Shown here piece by piece: positions 1 through 6,272 of a stretch of DNA of 9,296 nucleotides (within the stretch, counting starts at the first letter, position 1; the number at the start of each line of letters is the position of its first letter). Location: contig USLQ01000019.1 in assembly GCA_900555545.1 (NCBI GenBank), positions 1-9,296 of the forward strand, in the 5' to 3' direction. A model generated the notes under the pieces. The model searched no databases, was not told the DNA's origin, and was given only the letters and a program-made list of their open reading frames with translations. The translations under genes and the position numbers were made by a program. This stretch comes from an uncultured Oscillospiraceae bacterium (GTDB lineage: Bacteria; Bacillota; Clostridia; Oscillospirales; Acutalibacteraceae).

Positions 1-1206
1 CACCGCGAAAAATATGTGGCCGCAGGCGGCCCGGACGGCGGGGACGGCGGACGCGGAGGGGACATCATCTTTCAGGTGGATGACAACCTCTCCACCTTGT
101 CAGACTTCCGATACAAGCGCAAATATCACGCCCAGAACGGTCAGGATGGCCAGGGATCACGCAAAAACGGACGTAAAGGCGAACCGCTTGTCATCCGTGT
201 ACCGCGCGGCACAGTAATCCGTGAGAATGAGAGCGGCGCCGTGATGGCCGATATGTCCCAGACCGACACCTTTACCGCAGCTAAAGGTGGGCGCGGCGGA
301 TGGGGCAACACGCATTTTGCCACACCGACCCGCCAAGTGCCACGATTTGCCAAAAACGGCACCCCCGGTGAGGAGTGGGAGGTTCGGCTGGAGCTCAAGC
401 TGCTGGCAGATGTCGGACTGGTTGGATTCCCGAACGTAGGCAAGTCCACCCTGCTATCCGTCGTCAGCCAGGCCAAGCCCACAGTGGCAGACTACCACTT
501 TACCACCCTTTCCCCCGTGCTCGGCGTCGTCACCTTGGGAGAAGGGACCTCCTTTGTGATGGCGGATATCCCCGGCCTGATCGAGGGGGCCAGCGAGGGC
601 GTTGGGCTCGGCCACGAGTTCCTGCGCCATGTAGAGCGCTGCCGCCTGCTGGTGCATGTAGTGGACGTAGCGGGCAGCGAGGGGCGCGATCCGATTGAGG
701 ACTTTGAGACAATCAACCGCGAGCTGCGCAGCTTTAATGAAGAGCTCGCCTCCCGCCCGATGGTCGTGGCTGGAAACAAGATCGATCTGGCCGACGAGGA
801 GCAGGTGGAGCGCTTTAAGCAATATGTGACAGAGCGCGGCTATGAATTCTATCCCATGATGGCGGCTATCGCCGAGGGGACGCGCGATCTGATCAACGCC
901 CTGGCGGCCAAGCTCGCCAAGCTGCCGCCCATCCGCACCTATGAGGCGGAGGAAATCCCGATCGAAACACTGGAGAAAAAGAGTGCCAACGGCTTTACCA
1001 TCACCGAGCACGACGGCGTCTACTTTGTGGAGGCGCCGTGGCTGGTGCCAATCCTGGCACGTGCGGATATGGACGACTACGACTCCCTGCAATATTTCCA
1101 GCACGTACTGGAGAAGAGCGGTATTATCGACGCCCTGCTCGCGCGCGGGATGCAGGAGGGTGACACCGTGAGCATCTATGATCTGGAGTTTGAGTACATT
1201 CCGTAA
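1..1206 (+). CDS. obg: GTPase Obg (CgtA), N-terminus outside window
   Basis: Obg is an essential ribosome-associated GTPase acting in 50S assembly and stress signalling. The reading frame is open from base 1 and begins HREKYVAAGGPDGGDGGRGG, the glycine-rich Obg fold; comparison with B. subtilis Obg suggests about 22 residues are missing to the left, so the GTG at 16 is internal, not the start. Visible residues: Obg fold 1-135, then the G domain with G1 GFPNVGKST (142-150), FTTL switch I, G3 DIPG (189-192), G4 NKID (259-262), and a C-terminal OCT domain from about 325 to 401. The usual G5 Ser-Ala is replaced by Met-Ala (PMMAAIAEG). With the missing part the protein would be about 423 residues, normal for the family. 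Mini-RNase III follows after 23 bases, so the two are probably co-transcribed. The family assignment is certain; the true start cannot be seen. Confidence 0.97.
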   Translation, partial: HREKYVAAGGPDGGDGGRGGDIIFQVDDNLSTLSDFRYKRKYHAQNGQDGQGSRKNGRKGEPLVIRVPRGTVIRENESGAVMADMSQTDTFTAAKGGRGGWGNTHFATPTRQVPRFAKNGTPGEEWEVRLELKLLADVGLVGFPNVGKSTLLSVVSQAKPTVADYHFTTLSPVLGVVTLGEGTSFVMADIPGLIEGASEGVGLGHEFLRHVERCRLLVHVVDVAGSEGRDPIEDFETINRELRSFNEELASRPMVVAGNKIDLADEEQVERFKQYVTERGYEFYPMMAAIAEGTRDLINALAAKLAKLPPIRTYEAEEIPIETLEKKSANGFTITEHDGVYFVEAPWLVPILARADMDDYDSLQYFQHVLEKSGIIDALLARGMQEGDTVSIYDLEFEYIP

Positions 1207-1214
1207 CTGGACTC

Positions 1215-1222
1215 AAGGGGGA
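1215..1222 (+). promoter_or_regulatory. Ribosome binding site fixing the TTG start of mrnC
   Basis: AAGGGGGA lies seven bases before the TTG at 1230. No ATG or GTG occurs in this frame between the obg stop and the conserved Mini-III core, so this site decides the start. Confidence 0.7.
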
Positions 1223-1229
1223 TTTATCA

Positions 1230-1640
1230 TTGGATAACTTATCGACAGGGTTTAACGATGCACATACGTACAGTCCCCTGACGCTCGCCTTTTTGGGCGA
1301 CGCCGTCTTTGAGCTGATGGTGCGCAGCAGCATCACCCAAAAATGCAACAGGCCCGCTGGGGCGCTGCACCGGGAATCCGTCCGGCGGGTATGTGCGCGA
1401 GCGCAGGCGGCCGGATATGAGCGGATCCGCGGCCTGCTCACGGAGGAGGAAGAGAGCGTTTTCCGCCGCGGGCGCAACGCAAGCCCCTCCCACTCCCCCA
1501 AAAATGCCTCCGCCCAGGACTATCACTACGCCACAGGGCTGGAGGCCCTGTTTGGATACCTCTACGTCAAAGGAGACTTTCAGCGCCTGCAGGCGCTGTT
1601 TTCCGCCATTGAAAGCGGAGATGAGGAGGAGATCAAATGA
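1230..1640 (+). CDS. mrnC: Mini-ribonuclease III
   Basis: Mini-III is a dimeric double-strand-specific RNase that matures 23S rRNA ends in Firmicutes; it has the RNase III catalytic domain but no dsRNA-binding domain. The 136-residue length fits. Seen in the sequence: the signature LAFLGDAVFELMVR, with the expected catalytic Asp at 24 and Glu at 28; the RRGRNA block at 79-84, known in the family for RNA contact; and ATGLEALFGYLY, with the second catalytic acidic residue Glu105. The start is TTG, supported by AAGGGGGA upstream. The gene sits between obg and a YitT-family gene and overlaps the latter by four bases (ATGA), which suggests translational coupling. Placement next to obg fits a shared role in large-subunit biogenesis, which is an inference from position. 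Confidence 0.94.
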   Translation: MDNLSTGFNDAHTYSPLTLAFLGDAVFELMVRSSITQKCNRPAGALHRESVRRVCARAQAAGYERIRGLLTEEEESVFRRGRNASPSHSPKNASAQDYHYATGLEALFGYLYVKGDFQRLQALFSAIESGDEEEIK

Positions 1641-2527
1641 AAAAGACAGATCTGAAAGGTAAATTCACCAAGGAGGCTGTTAAGGGCGGGGCGATCGACA
1701 TGCTGTTTTGGATCGCCGGCTGTTCCTGCTACGCCTTTTCCACAGCGATGTTCACTGCCCCAAACCACATTGCCGCCGGCGGAGCGACAGGTCTGGCCAT
1801 CGTGCTCAACTACGTGGTTCCACAAATCCAGATTGGTACTTGGAGCTTTATCATCAATATCCCGCTCTTCATCCTGGCATGGCGGGTCATCGGGCTCAAG
1901 TTCATTTTCCGCTCCGCGATTGTAACGGCAATGCTCTCTTTAATTATCGACCTGTTTTCGCTGTTTATCCCCGCGTACACGGGCAATCCGCTGCTGGCCG
2001 TAGTATTTGGCGGCGTGTGTAACGGCACCGGGCTCGCCCTGATTTTCCTGCGTGGCGCAACCTCCGGTGGTTCCGATATTTTAGCCCGTGTGCTGCGCAC
2101 CAAAATCCAGTATATCCCCATGGGCCGAATGATTCTCTTTATCGACTGTATTGTCATCCTGATCTCCGGATTTGTATTCAAGAGCCTGGAGAGCGTACTG
2201 TATGCGCTGATCGTGGTGTTTATCTCCTCCAAGACGATCGACTCCATCCTTTACCGCACCGGCAGCGGCAAGCTGCTCATGGTCGTGACGGACAACGCGC
2301 GCAAGATGTCCGACGCCATCACCTCGGAGATGCACCGCGGTGTGACGCTGCTGCCTGTGCGCGGCGGCTACACCGGCAAGGAGAAGAGTATGTTGATTAT
2401 CGCCGTGCGCAACAACCAGGTCTCCACCGCCTACCGGATTATCCATGAATTTGAGCCCAAACCGTTTATCATCATCAGCGACGCCGGCGAAATCCTGGGC
2501 GAGGGGTTCAAGCGCAGCCTGGATTGA
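1637..2527 (+). CDS. YitT family membrane protein (YitT_membrane + DUF2179)
   Basis: The 296-residue protein has a hydrophobic N-terminal part with about six membrane-spanning stretches (roughly residues 18-40, 47-65, 70-90, 94-116, 122-142 and 165-200) carrying the family's Gly-rich pieces AAGGATGLAIVLNYV and GATSGGSDILARVL. A soluble C-terminal DUF2179 domain follows (about 215-290), with LLPVRGGYTGKEKSMLI and a closing FIIISDAGEILGEGF. This two-domain layout is typical of YitT, YpjC and YqfU proteins of Firmicutes, whose molecular function and transport substrate, if any, are unknown. The start ATG overlaps the mrnC stop; AGGAGG at 1624-1629 gives seven bases of spacing. No terminator is visible after the stop, so read-through into yebC is possible. 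Confidence 0.92.
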   Translation: MKKTDLKGKFTKEAVKGGAIDMLFWIAGCSCYAFSTAMFTAPNHIAAGGATGLAIVLNYVVPQIQIGTWSFIINIPLFILAWRVIGLKFIFRSAIVTAMLSLIIDLFSLFIPAYTGNPLLAVVFGGVCNGTGLALIFLRGATSGGSDILARVLRTKIQYIPMGRMILFIDCIVILISGFVFKSLESVLYALIVVFISSKTIDSILYRTGSGKLLMVVTDNARKMSDAITSEMHRGVTLLPVRGGYTGKEKSMLIIAVRNNQVSTAYRIIHEFEPKPFIIISDAGEILGEGFKRSLD

Positions 2528-2535
2528 CGCGGCAC

Positions 2536-2564
2536 TTGCACTTTCCCCTGTAATATGGTAGTAT
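2536..2564 (+). promoter_or_regulatory. SigA-type promoter with extended -10 for yebC
   Basis: TTGCAC at 2536-2541 and TAGTAT at 2559-2564 are separated by 17 bases, and TGG directly before the -10 provides an extended -10 element. It lies in the only non-coding gap between the yitT-like gene and yebC. The expected transcript would start near 2571. Confidence 0.7.
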
Positions 2565-2601
2565 ATTAGGCGTGTTTGAATCAGGAACAGGAGGTCTAAG
2601 C

Positions 2602-3333
2602 ATGTCAGGACATTCTAAATGGAGTACTATTAAACGCAAAAAGGAGAAAACGGACAATCAGCGCGCCAAGGTTTTCACCAAGATCGGCCGTGAGATCTCC
2701 GTCGCCGTAAAGGCGGGCGGGCCCGATCCCAACTCCAACTCCAAGCTGAAGGATATTATCGCCAAGGCAAAGGCGAACAACGTGCCGAACGATAACATTG
2801 ACCGCATTATCAAAAAGGCCGCCGGCGAGGGCGGAGCGGACAACTACGAGGAGATCGTCTATGAAGGCTACGGTCCCTCCGGTGTGGCTGTGATCGTGGA
2901 GACGCTCACAGATAACCGCAACAGGACTGCCGCCGACGTCCGCCACTACTTTGATAAGTATGGCGGGAACATGGGCCAGACAGGCTGTGTCAGCTTTATG
3001 TTCAACCGCCAGGGCGTCATCGCCATCGAGAAAGAAGACCTGGATGAGGAAAAGGTGATGGAAGATGCGCTGGAGGCCGGGGCAGTCGACTTCCTGACGG
3101 ACGGCGACGTGTTCGAAATCCGCACCGAGCCGAACGATCTGGGCGGTGTGCGCGACGATCTGGAGGCCAAAGGGTATGCATTCGTCTCCGCAGAGGTCGA
3201 ATATATCCCCACTACATACACCAAGCTTACCAATGAGGACGACATCGCCAACATGAACAAAATGCTGGAAATGATGGAGGACAACGACGACATCCAGGAT
3301 GTGTGGCACAACTGGGAGAACGACGACGAATAA
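2602..3333 (+). CDS. yebC: YebC/PmpR/TACO1 family protein
   Basis: A 243-residue cytosolic protein of the YebC family. Members were first described as DNA-binding regulators; more recent work on bacterial YebC and mitochondrial TACO1 points to help with translation of proline-rich stretches. Seen here: the hallmark N-terminus MSGHSKWSTIKRKKEKTD, the middle block YEGYGPSGVAVIVETLTDNRNRT, and GNMGQTGCVSFMF, all conserved through the family; the end is acidic (NWENDDE). The ATG at 2602 is chosen because it gives the conserved N-terminus and has AGGAGGT at 2589-2595 six bases ahead; an in-frame GTG at 2572 would add ten unconserved residues and sits at the predicted transcript start. The gene forms its own unit between an extended -10 promoter and a strong terminator. 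Confidence 0.96.
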   Translation: MSGHSKWSTIKRKKEKTDNQRAKVFTKIGREISVAVKAGGPDPNSNSKLKDIIAKAKANNVPNDNIDRIIKKAAGEGGADNYEEIVYEGYGPSGVAVIVETLTDNRNRTAADVRHYFDKYGGNMGQTGCVSFMFNRQGVIAIEKEDLDEEKVMEDALEAGAVDFLTDGDVFEIRTEPNDLGGVRDDLEAKGYAFVSAEVEYIPTTYTKLTNEDDIANMNKMLEMMEDNDDIQDVWHNWENDDE

Positions 3334-3344
3334 GAGTCCTTATC

Positions 3345-3381
3345 ACGCCTGTGGAATTTCAAAATTCCGCAGGCGTTTTTT
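3345..3381 (+). terminator. Intrinsic terminator after yebC
   Basis: ACGCCTGTGGAATT and AATTCCGCAGGCGT form a 14-bp stem with one G-T wobble and a TTCAA-region loop of four bases, directly followed by six T residues ending at 3381. It begins 11 bases past the yebC stop. Confidence 0.93.
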
Positions 3382-3382
3382 C

Positions 3383-3411
3383 TTGAACTTTAGGGCGCAA
3401 AGCCTTATACT
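3383..3411 (+). promoter_or_regulatory. SigA-type promoter for the MBL-fold gene
   Basis: TTGAAC at 3383-3388 and TATACT at 3406-3411 are 17 bases apart. The -35 begins one base beyond the T-run of the yebC terminator, so termination and new initiation are packed back to back. The transcript would start near 3418, leaving only about 15 bases of leader. Confidence 0.75.
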
Positions 3412-3432
3412 GATACCAAAGGGGATGAGAAA

Positions 3433-4230
3433 ATGAAAAAGAGAACCATCCGCACGGATTTTAAAGTGGACGAACTACACCCGGGAATCTACCGGATCAA
3501 TGAGTTTGATGTGGCCAACTGCTACCTGATTGTGGGGCAAGAGCGTGCGCTGCTGATTGACACTGGCACCGGGATCGGCAATATCGGCGCCGTTGTGCGC
3601 GGGATCACAAGCCTGCCGGTTGATGTGGCTGCCACGCACGGCCACCCGGATCACATGGGCGGAAAAAACTGGTTTACCCACTACTATATCCATCCGGACG
3701 ACGAAAAAATGAGCCGCAAAATCTCCCCCGCTCTGCGGGCCGGGCTGTTGCTCTTCCAAGGGGTCGCGCGTAAAAAGTACAGCATCAGCCTGAGAGATCT
3801 GGCCAAAGGAGACCATATCGCTGAGCCCCGTCTCATGGATGAGGGGCATCGGTTCGAACTGGGCGGCCGAACGGTGGAGGTCTACCATACACCCGGACAT
3901 ACGCGCGGCTCCGTAATATTCAAACTTGTTGAGGATCAAATCGTGTTCAGCGGGGATGATGTCAACCCGTTTTTATTTCTCTTCTTGCCCGGCAGTACCA
4001 CTGTGCGCAATTGGATTCCCGGCGCGGAGCGCATTCTTTCACTCAGCGAAGGGTGCACGAACTACTGCGGGCATGGGGCGGACCCTATTCCCCCGGAGCA
4101 GATTTGCGCTCAAATCCGGCTGGCAAAGGAGCTTGTCCGCCGCGGGAACCGCTTCCCATTGCCGTTGCGTATTGCCAAATGCCCGGACGCCGAGGCTCTG
4201 ATCTTCTACCGCCCCGCACACGTGAAATAA
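3433..4230 (+). CDS. MBL-fold metallo-hydrolase
   Basis: A 265-residue cytosolic protein of the metallo-beta-lactamase superfamily, glyoxalase II-like branch. The full set of metal ligands is visible: H69-x-H71-x-D73-H74 in THGHPDHMGG, H156 in HTPGHTRGS, D175 in FSGDD, and H214 in YCGHGAD. This predicts a binuclear zinc (or similar) hydrolase. The N-terminal YLIVGQERALLIDTGTG strand pair is typical of the fold. The substrate cannot be told from the sequence; thioester, lactone or phosphodiester hydrolysis are all seen in relatives. No signal peptide or membrane segment is present. The ATG at 3433 is preceded by AAAGGGGAT at 3418-3426. The gene has its own promoter and stands alone, with the next gene converging on it. 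Confidence 0.9.
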   Translation: MKKRTIRTDFKVDELHPGIYRINEFDVANCYLIVGQERALLIDTGTGIGNIGAVVRGITSLPVDVAATHGHPDHMGGKNWFTHYYIHPDDEKMSRKISPALRAGLLLFQGVARKKYSISLRDLAKGDHIAEPRLMDEGHRFELGGRTVEVYHTPGHTRGSVIFKLVEDQIVFSGDDVNPFLFLFLPGSTTVRNWIPGAERILSLSEGCTNYCGHGADPIPPEQICAQIRLAKELVRRGNRFPLPLRIAKCPDAEALIFYRPAHVK

Positions 4231-4231
4231 C

Positions 4232-4262
4232 AAAAAAAGCGCCGCATATACCCATGCGGCGC
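4232..4262 (-). terminator. Intrinsic terminator for the sugar O-acetyltransferase gene
   Basis: GCGCCGCAT (4239-4247) pairs with ATGCGGCGC (4254-4262) across a six-base loop. Seven A residues at 4232-4238 become a T-run when read leftward, so it is a strong terminator for the minus-strand gene. Rightward the tail AAATGATTTTTATTT is weaker, yet may also end the MBL-gene transcript. Confidence 0.88.
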
Positions 4263-4271
4263 AAATGATTT

Positions 4272-4919
4272 TTATTTGGAAGGTTCCTCCTCTTTATAGG
4301 TGGAGATATACCCCTCTGCGGAGAAACGCTCCCCCTTGATCGCGTAGCTCACACGATCCTCCTCCGTGATGGGGCGCAGTACGCGGCACGGTGCACCCAC
4401 AGCGACGACGTTCGGCGGGATGTCCTTGGTCACGACGCTCCCCGCGCCGATAACGGAATTTTCCCCAATCGTCACACCGGGCAAGATCACCACGTTGCTC
4501 CCGATCCAGACGCGGTCTCCGATGTGCACCGGGGCGGAAAACTGATCGCCATGCGGGCGCAGCTCCGGATGTACCGGGTGGCCCGTCACACTGATGGTCA
4601 CATTCGGGGCAAACATGACGTCATTGCCAATATAGACGTCGATATCGTCGACAATCACCAGGTTGAAATTGGCATAAAAGTGATCCCCTACGTGTACGTT
4701 ACAGCCATAAGACATGTGGATGGGCGGCTCCACATAGACGCCTTCCCCCACCTCGGCAAACAGTTCCCTCAGGATTGCACTGCGCCGCTTTTCCTCATAG
4801 GGGCGGGAATGGTTAAATTCGTACACAAGCTCCCGTCCGCGCATCCGTTTATCCGCAAATTCTTCCACGTCGTAATCATTATAGAGCTTCCCGCTATTCA
4901 TGACTTCCCGGATATTCAA
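4272..4919 (-). CDS. lacA: LacA-like sugar O-acetyltransferase
   Basis: A 215-residue left-handed beta-helix (hexapeptide repeat) acetyltransferase that moves acetyl from acetyl-CoA onto a sugar hydroxyl. The resemblance to E. coli galactoside acetyltransferase (thiogalactoside transacetylase) is close along the length: LVYEFNHSRP near 31-40, FYANFNLVIVDD at 81-92, APNVTISVTGHPVHPELR at 104-121, and IGAGSVVTKDIPPN near 157-170. His114 in GHPVH matches catalytic His115 of LacA. The N-terminal Mac domain (about 4-58) is also present, so maltose acetyltransferase is the nearest alternative name. The start is TTG at 4919-4917; it restores the family N-terminus (IREVMNSGKLY), which the later ATG at 4901 would cut, although the purine run AGGGGAG sits very close to it. 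It has its own promoter, and no lac genes are nearby, so the natural acceptor is unknown. Confidence 0.92.
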   Translation of the reverse strand: MNIREVMNSGKLYNDYDVEEFADKRMRGRELVYEFNHSRPYEEKRRSAILRELFAEVGEGVYVEPPIHMSYGCNVHVGDHFYANFNLVIVDDIDVYIGNDVMFAPNVTISVTGHPVHPELRPHGDQFSAPVHIGDRVWIGSNVVILPGVTIGENSVIGAGSVVTKDIPPNVVAVGAPCRVLRPITEEDRVSYAIKGERFSAEGYISTYKEEEPSK

Positions 4920-4958
4920 ACTCCCCTGCCTTCTTTCATCTGTTATTGGTTCCCTTTC

Positions 4959-4987
4959 ATCTTATCACATATGACCATTAGATTCAA
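4959..4987 (-). promoter_or_regulatory. SigA-type promoter for the sugar O-acetyltransferase
   Basis: Read leftward, TTGAAT (4987-4982) and TAAGAT (4964-4959) are 17 bases apart, with TGA before the -10 as an extended element. The start of transcription would be near 4952, about 30 bases before the TTG start codon. Confidence 0.72.
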
Positions 4988-4988
4988 C

Positions 4989-5055
4989 AAAAAAGGAACG
5001 CAACCGAATGATGCGATACACAATACAAGCACCGGGCAGTTGACAAGTACGTTCC
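4989..5055 (-). terminator. Possible long-loop terminator after mntP
   Basis: Read leftward, GGAACG (5055-5050) can pair with CGTTCC (5000-4995), directly followed by six T residues (4994-4989). The loop is about 49 bases, far longer than in a standard terminator, so this is a weak call based on the T-run placed at the stem end and on its position after mntP. Confidence 0.35.
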
Positions 5056-5071
5056 ACCTGTTTGAAGTGAT

Positions 5072-5635
5072 CTACCAGCTGATGACACCTAAATGCTCCA
5101 GCAGGATCTTTAGGCCAATCAGGATCAGCACGATACCTCCAACCAGCTCTGCGCGGGACTTGTACTTGGCACCCAGGTAGCTGCCCGCCTTGACTCCCAC
5201 AAAGGAGAGGATGAACGTGACAATACCGATGATAGCAATGGCAATCCAGATGTTCACCGACATAAAGGCGAACGTAATGCCCACCCCCAGTGCGTCAATA
5301 CTGGTGGCAATCGCCAGCGGCAACATGGCCTTCACACCAAAGGAGGCGTTGACTTCATCCTCCTGCTTGCGCGACTCGCGGATCATATTGATTCCGATCA
5401 GCGCCAGCAGCACAAAAATAATCCAGTGATCAATGCTGGTGATGAAGCGCTCAAAAGCGGAGCCCAGCAGATAGCCGAGCAACGGCATCAAAGCCTGAAA
5501 GCCCCCAAAATACAGGCCTGCAATCACAGAGTGCTTCACCGTCGCCCGCTGCACGGAGAGTCCCTTGCAAATTGCAACGGAAAATGCATCCATCGCCAGG
5601 CCGACTGCGATCGTGAACAGTTCCCAAATTGCCAT
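5072..5635 (-). CDS. mntP: Manganese efflux pump MntP
   Basis: A 187-residue integral membrane protein that exports Mn(II), protecting against manganese excess. Six hydrophobic segments are visible (about 4-25, 36-56, 68-86, 104-122, 128-150 and 165-184). The two halves each carry the family's essential membrane aspartate: D16 in [15 protein letters not shown] and D114 in [10 protein letters not shown], reflecting the internal two-fold repeat. The ATG at 5635 is preceded by GGGGGAAG five bases upstream; an overlapping ATG four bases earlier is out of frame. The promoter lies only about 35 bases upstream, leaving too little leader for a yybP-ykoY manganese riboswitch, which often controls this family. 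Any control must then act at the promoter or elsewhere. Confidence 0.95.
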   Translation of the reverse strand: MAIWELFTIAVGLAMDAFSVAICKGLSVQRATVKHSVIAGLYFGGFQALMPLLGYLLGSAFERFITSIDHWIIFVLLALIGINMIRESRKQEDEVNASFGVKAMLPLAIATSIDALGVGITFAFMSVNIWIAIAIIGIVTFILSFVGVKAGSYLGAKYKSRAELVGGIVLILIGLKILLEHLGVISW

Positions 5636-5671
5636 ACATACTTCCCCCAGTTATGAGTTTACAAGAATAAT

Positions 5672-5701
5672 ATATTACCACAGCCGCTTTCCGACTGTCA
5701 A
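5672..5701 (-). promoter_or_regulatory. SigA-type promoter for mntP with dyad in the spacer
   Basis: Read leftward, a perfect -35 TTGACA (5701-5696) and TAATAT (5677-5672) are 18 bases apart. The spacer and the end of the -35 carry an imperfect inverted repeat, ACAGTCG-gaaag-CGGCTGT (5698-5680), with one mismatch in seven pairs, placed where a repressor or MerR-type activator could act. Confidence 0.65.
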
Positions 5702-5725
5702 CGCCTTTTTTCGATCAATTCCGTT

Positions 5726-5736
5726 GGTAATTTACC
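5726..5736. repeat. 11-bp palindrome GGTAA-T-TTACC
   Basis: A perfect five-base inverted repeat around one central base, between the mntP promoter and the divergent DUF5655-type gene. It could be an operator or chance; no known motif is recognised. Confidence 0.4.
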
Positions 5737-5746
5737 GCTGCCCCCC

Positions 5747-5758
5747 TGCCAGCTGGCA
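5747..5758. repeat. 12-bp palindrome TGCCAGCTGGCA
   Basis: A perfect palindrome without spacer, ending five bases before the ribosome binding site of the DUF5655-type gene. It may be a protein site or a small RNA stem in the leader. No clear promoter for this gene could be placed in the gap. Confidence 0.45.
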
Positions 5759-5776
5759 TCCTGAAAGGAGTTCATG

Positions 5777-6196
5777 ATGAGAGAAGAAATATTTTCGGAC
5801 ATACTCCGTTTTTTTGAGGGAAGAAGCCATGAATATGCACTATACCAACTATTGGAAGAAAAAATTCTATCACAATTTCCAGTGGAACGGATCCGCGTGC
5901 AAAAGACACAAATCTCCTTTTGGGCCCGCCACCCATTTGCTATCGTATCACTACGCCGGAGCAGTGGATGGCCCAAGCATTGCATCACACTCACCTTCGG
6001 CCTGGACTACCGGCTGGATTCCCCACGGATCGCCCAATCCGTGGAGCCCTACCCTAACCGCTGGACGCACCATGTGCCCATCAGCAGCCCAGAGCAAATT
6101 GACGGTGAACTGCTCGGGTGGCTCGACGAATCCTTTCAATTTGCAGAATCCAAACGGCGGTCCTCATCCCCCGCTATAAACATTAATATATTATAA
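5777..6196 (+). CDS. DUF5655 domain-containing protein, unknown function
   Basis: A small soluble protein of 139 residues. The central part, KTQISFWARHPFAIVSLRR followed by ITLTFGLDYRLDSPRI and EPYPNRWTHHVPISSPEQID, closes with a helix GELLGWLDESFQFAESK; this is the pattern I associate with DUF5655 (COG3586-like) proteins, recalled from family knowledge and not checked by search. The strictly kept-looking NRWTHH block would be a candidate active or binding site, but no function is established. Two ATGs occur in tandem (5774 and 5777); AAAGGAG at 5764-5770 gives three and six bases of spacing, so the second is preferred. The gene is divergent from mntP, and the tail after about residue 128 (SKRRSSSPAININIL) is low in complexity and probably disordered. 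Confidence 0.75.
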   Translation: MREEIFSDILRFFEGRSHEYALYQLLEEKILSQFPVERIRVQKTQISFWARHPFAIVSLRRSSGWPKHCITLTFGLDYRLDSPRIAQSVEPYPNRWTHHVPISSPEQIDGELLGWLDESFQFAESKRRSSSPAININIL

Positions 6197-6211
6197 AATA
6201 TAAAAATTATA

Positions 6212-6239
6212 TTGAATTTTTTTAACGATATCGTATAAT
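6212..6239 (+). promoter_or_regulatory. Strong SigA-type promoter for the MFS transporter
   Basis: TTGAAT (6212-6217) and a perfect TATAAT (6234-6239) are 16 bases apart, preceded by an A/T-rich stretch from about 6181 that could act as an UP element. The start would be near 6246, about 27 bases ahead of the ATG at 6273. Confidence 0.8.
6225..6234. promoter_or_regulatory. Candidate operator: palindrome ACGATATCGT in the promoter spacer
   Basis: A perfect 10-bp palindrome lies between the -35 and -10 and touches the first base of the -10. A repressor bound here would block polymerase. A second small inverted repeat, ATAGA-A-TCTAT, follows at 6245-6255 near the predicted transcript start. Confidence 0.45.
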
Positions 6240-6272
6240 GATACATAGAATCTATCGAAGGAGGGAGAATGG

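Noticed and set aside
454..1104. 216-codon minus-strand frame inside obg
   Set aside because: It lies fully antisense to conserved Obg motifs and shows no recognisable domain.
2572..2601. GTG start ten codons upstream of the yebC ATG
   Set aside because: It adds unconserved residues, sits at the predicted transcript start and lacks a ribosome binding site, whereas the ATG at 2602 has a strong one and yields the conserved N-terminus.
2605..3309. Long open frame on the minus strand covering nearly all of yebC
   Set aside because: It is a mirror of yebC codon bias; the product resembles nothing, and yebC on the + strand is unmistakable with promoter, ribosome binding site and terminator.
4524..5180. 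218-codon plus-strand frame across the acetyltransferase start, the gap and the mntP end
   Set aside because: It overlaps two confident minus-strand genes and their promoter, and its product has no family resemblance.
5636..5776. yybP-ykoY manganese riboswitch upstream of mntP
   Set aside because: The perfect -35 and good -10 leave about 30 bases of leader, and no multi-stem structure of that class is evident by eye.
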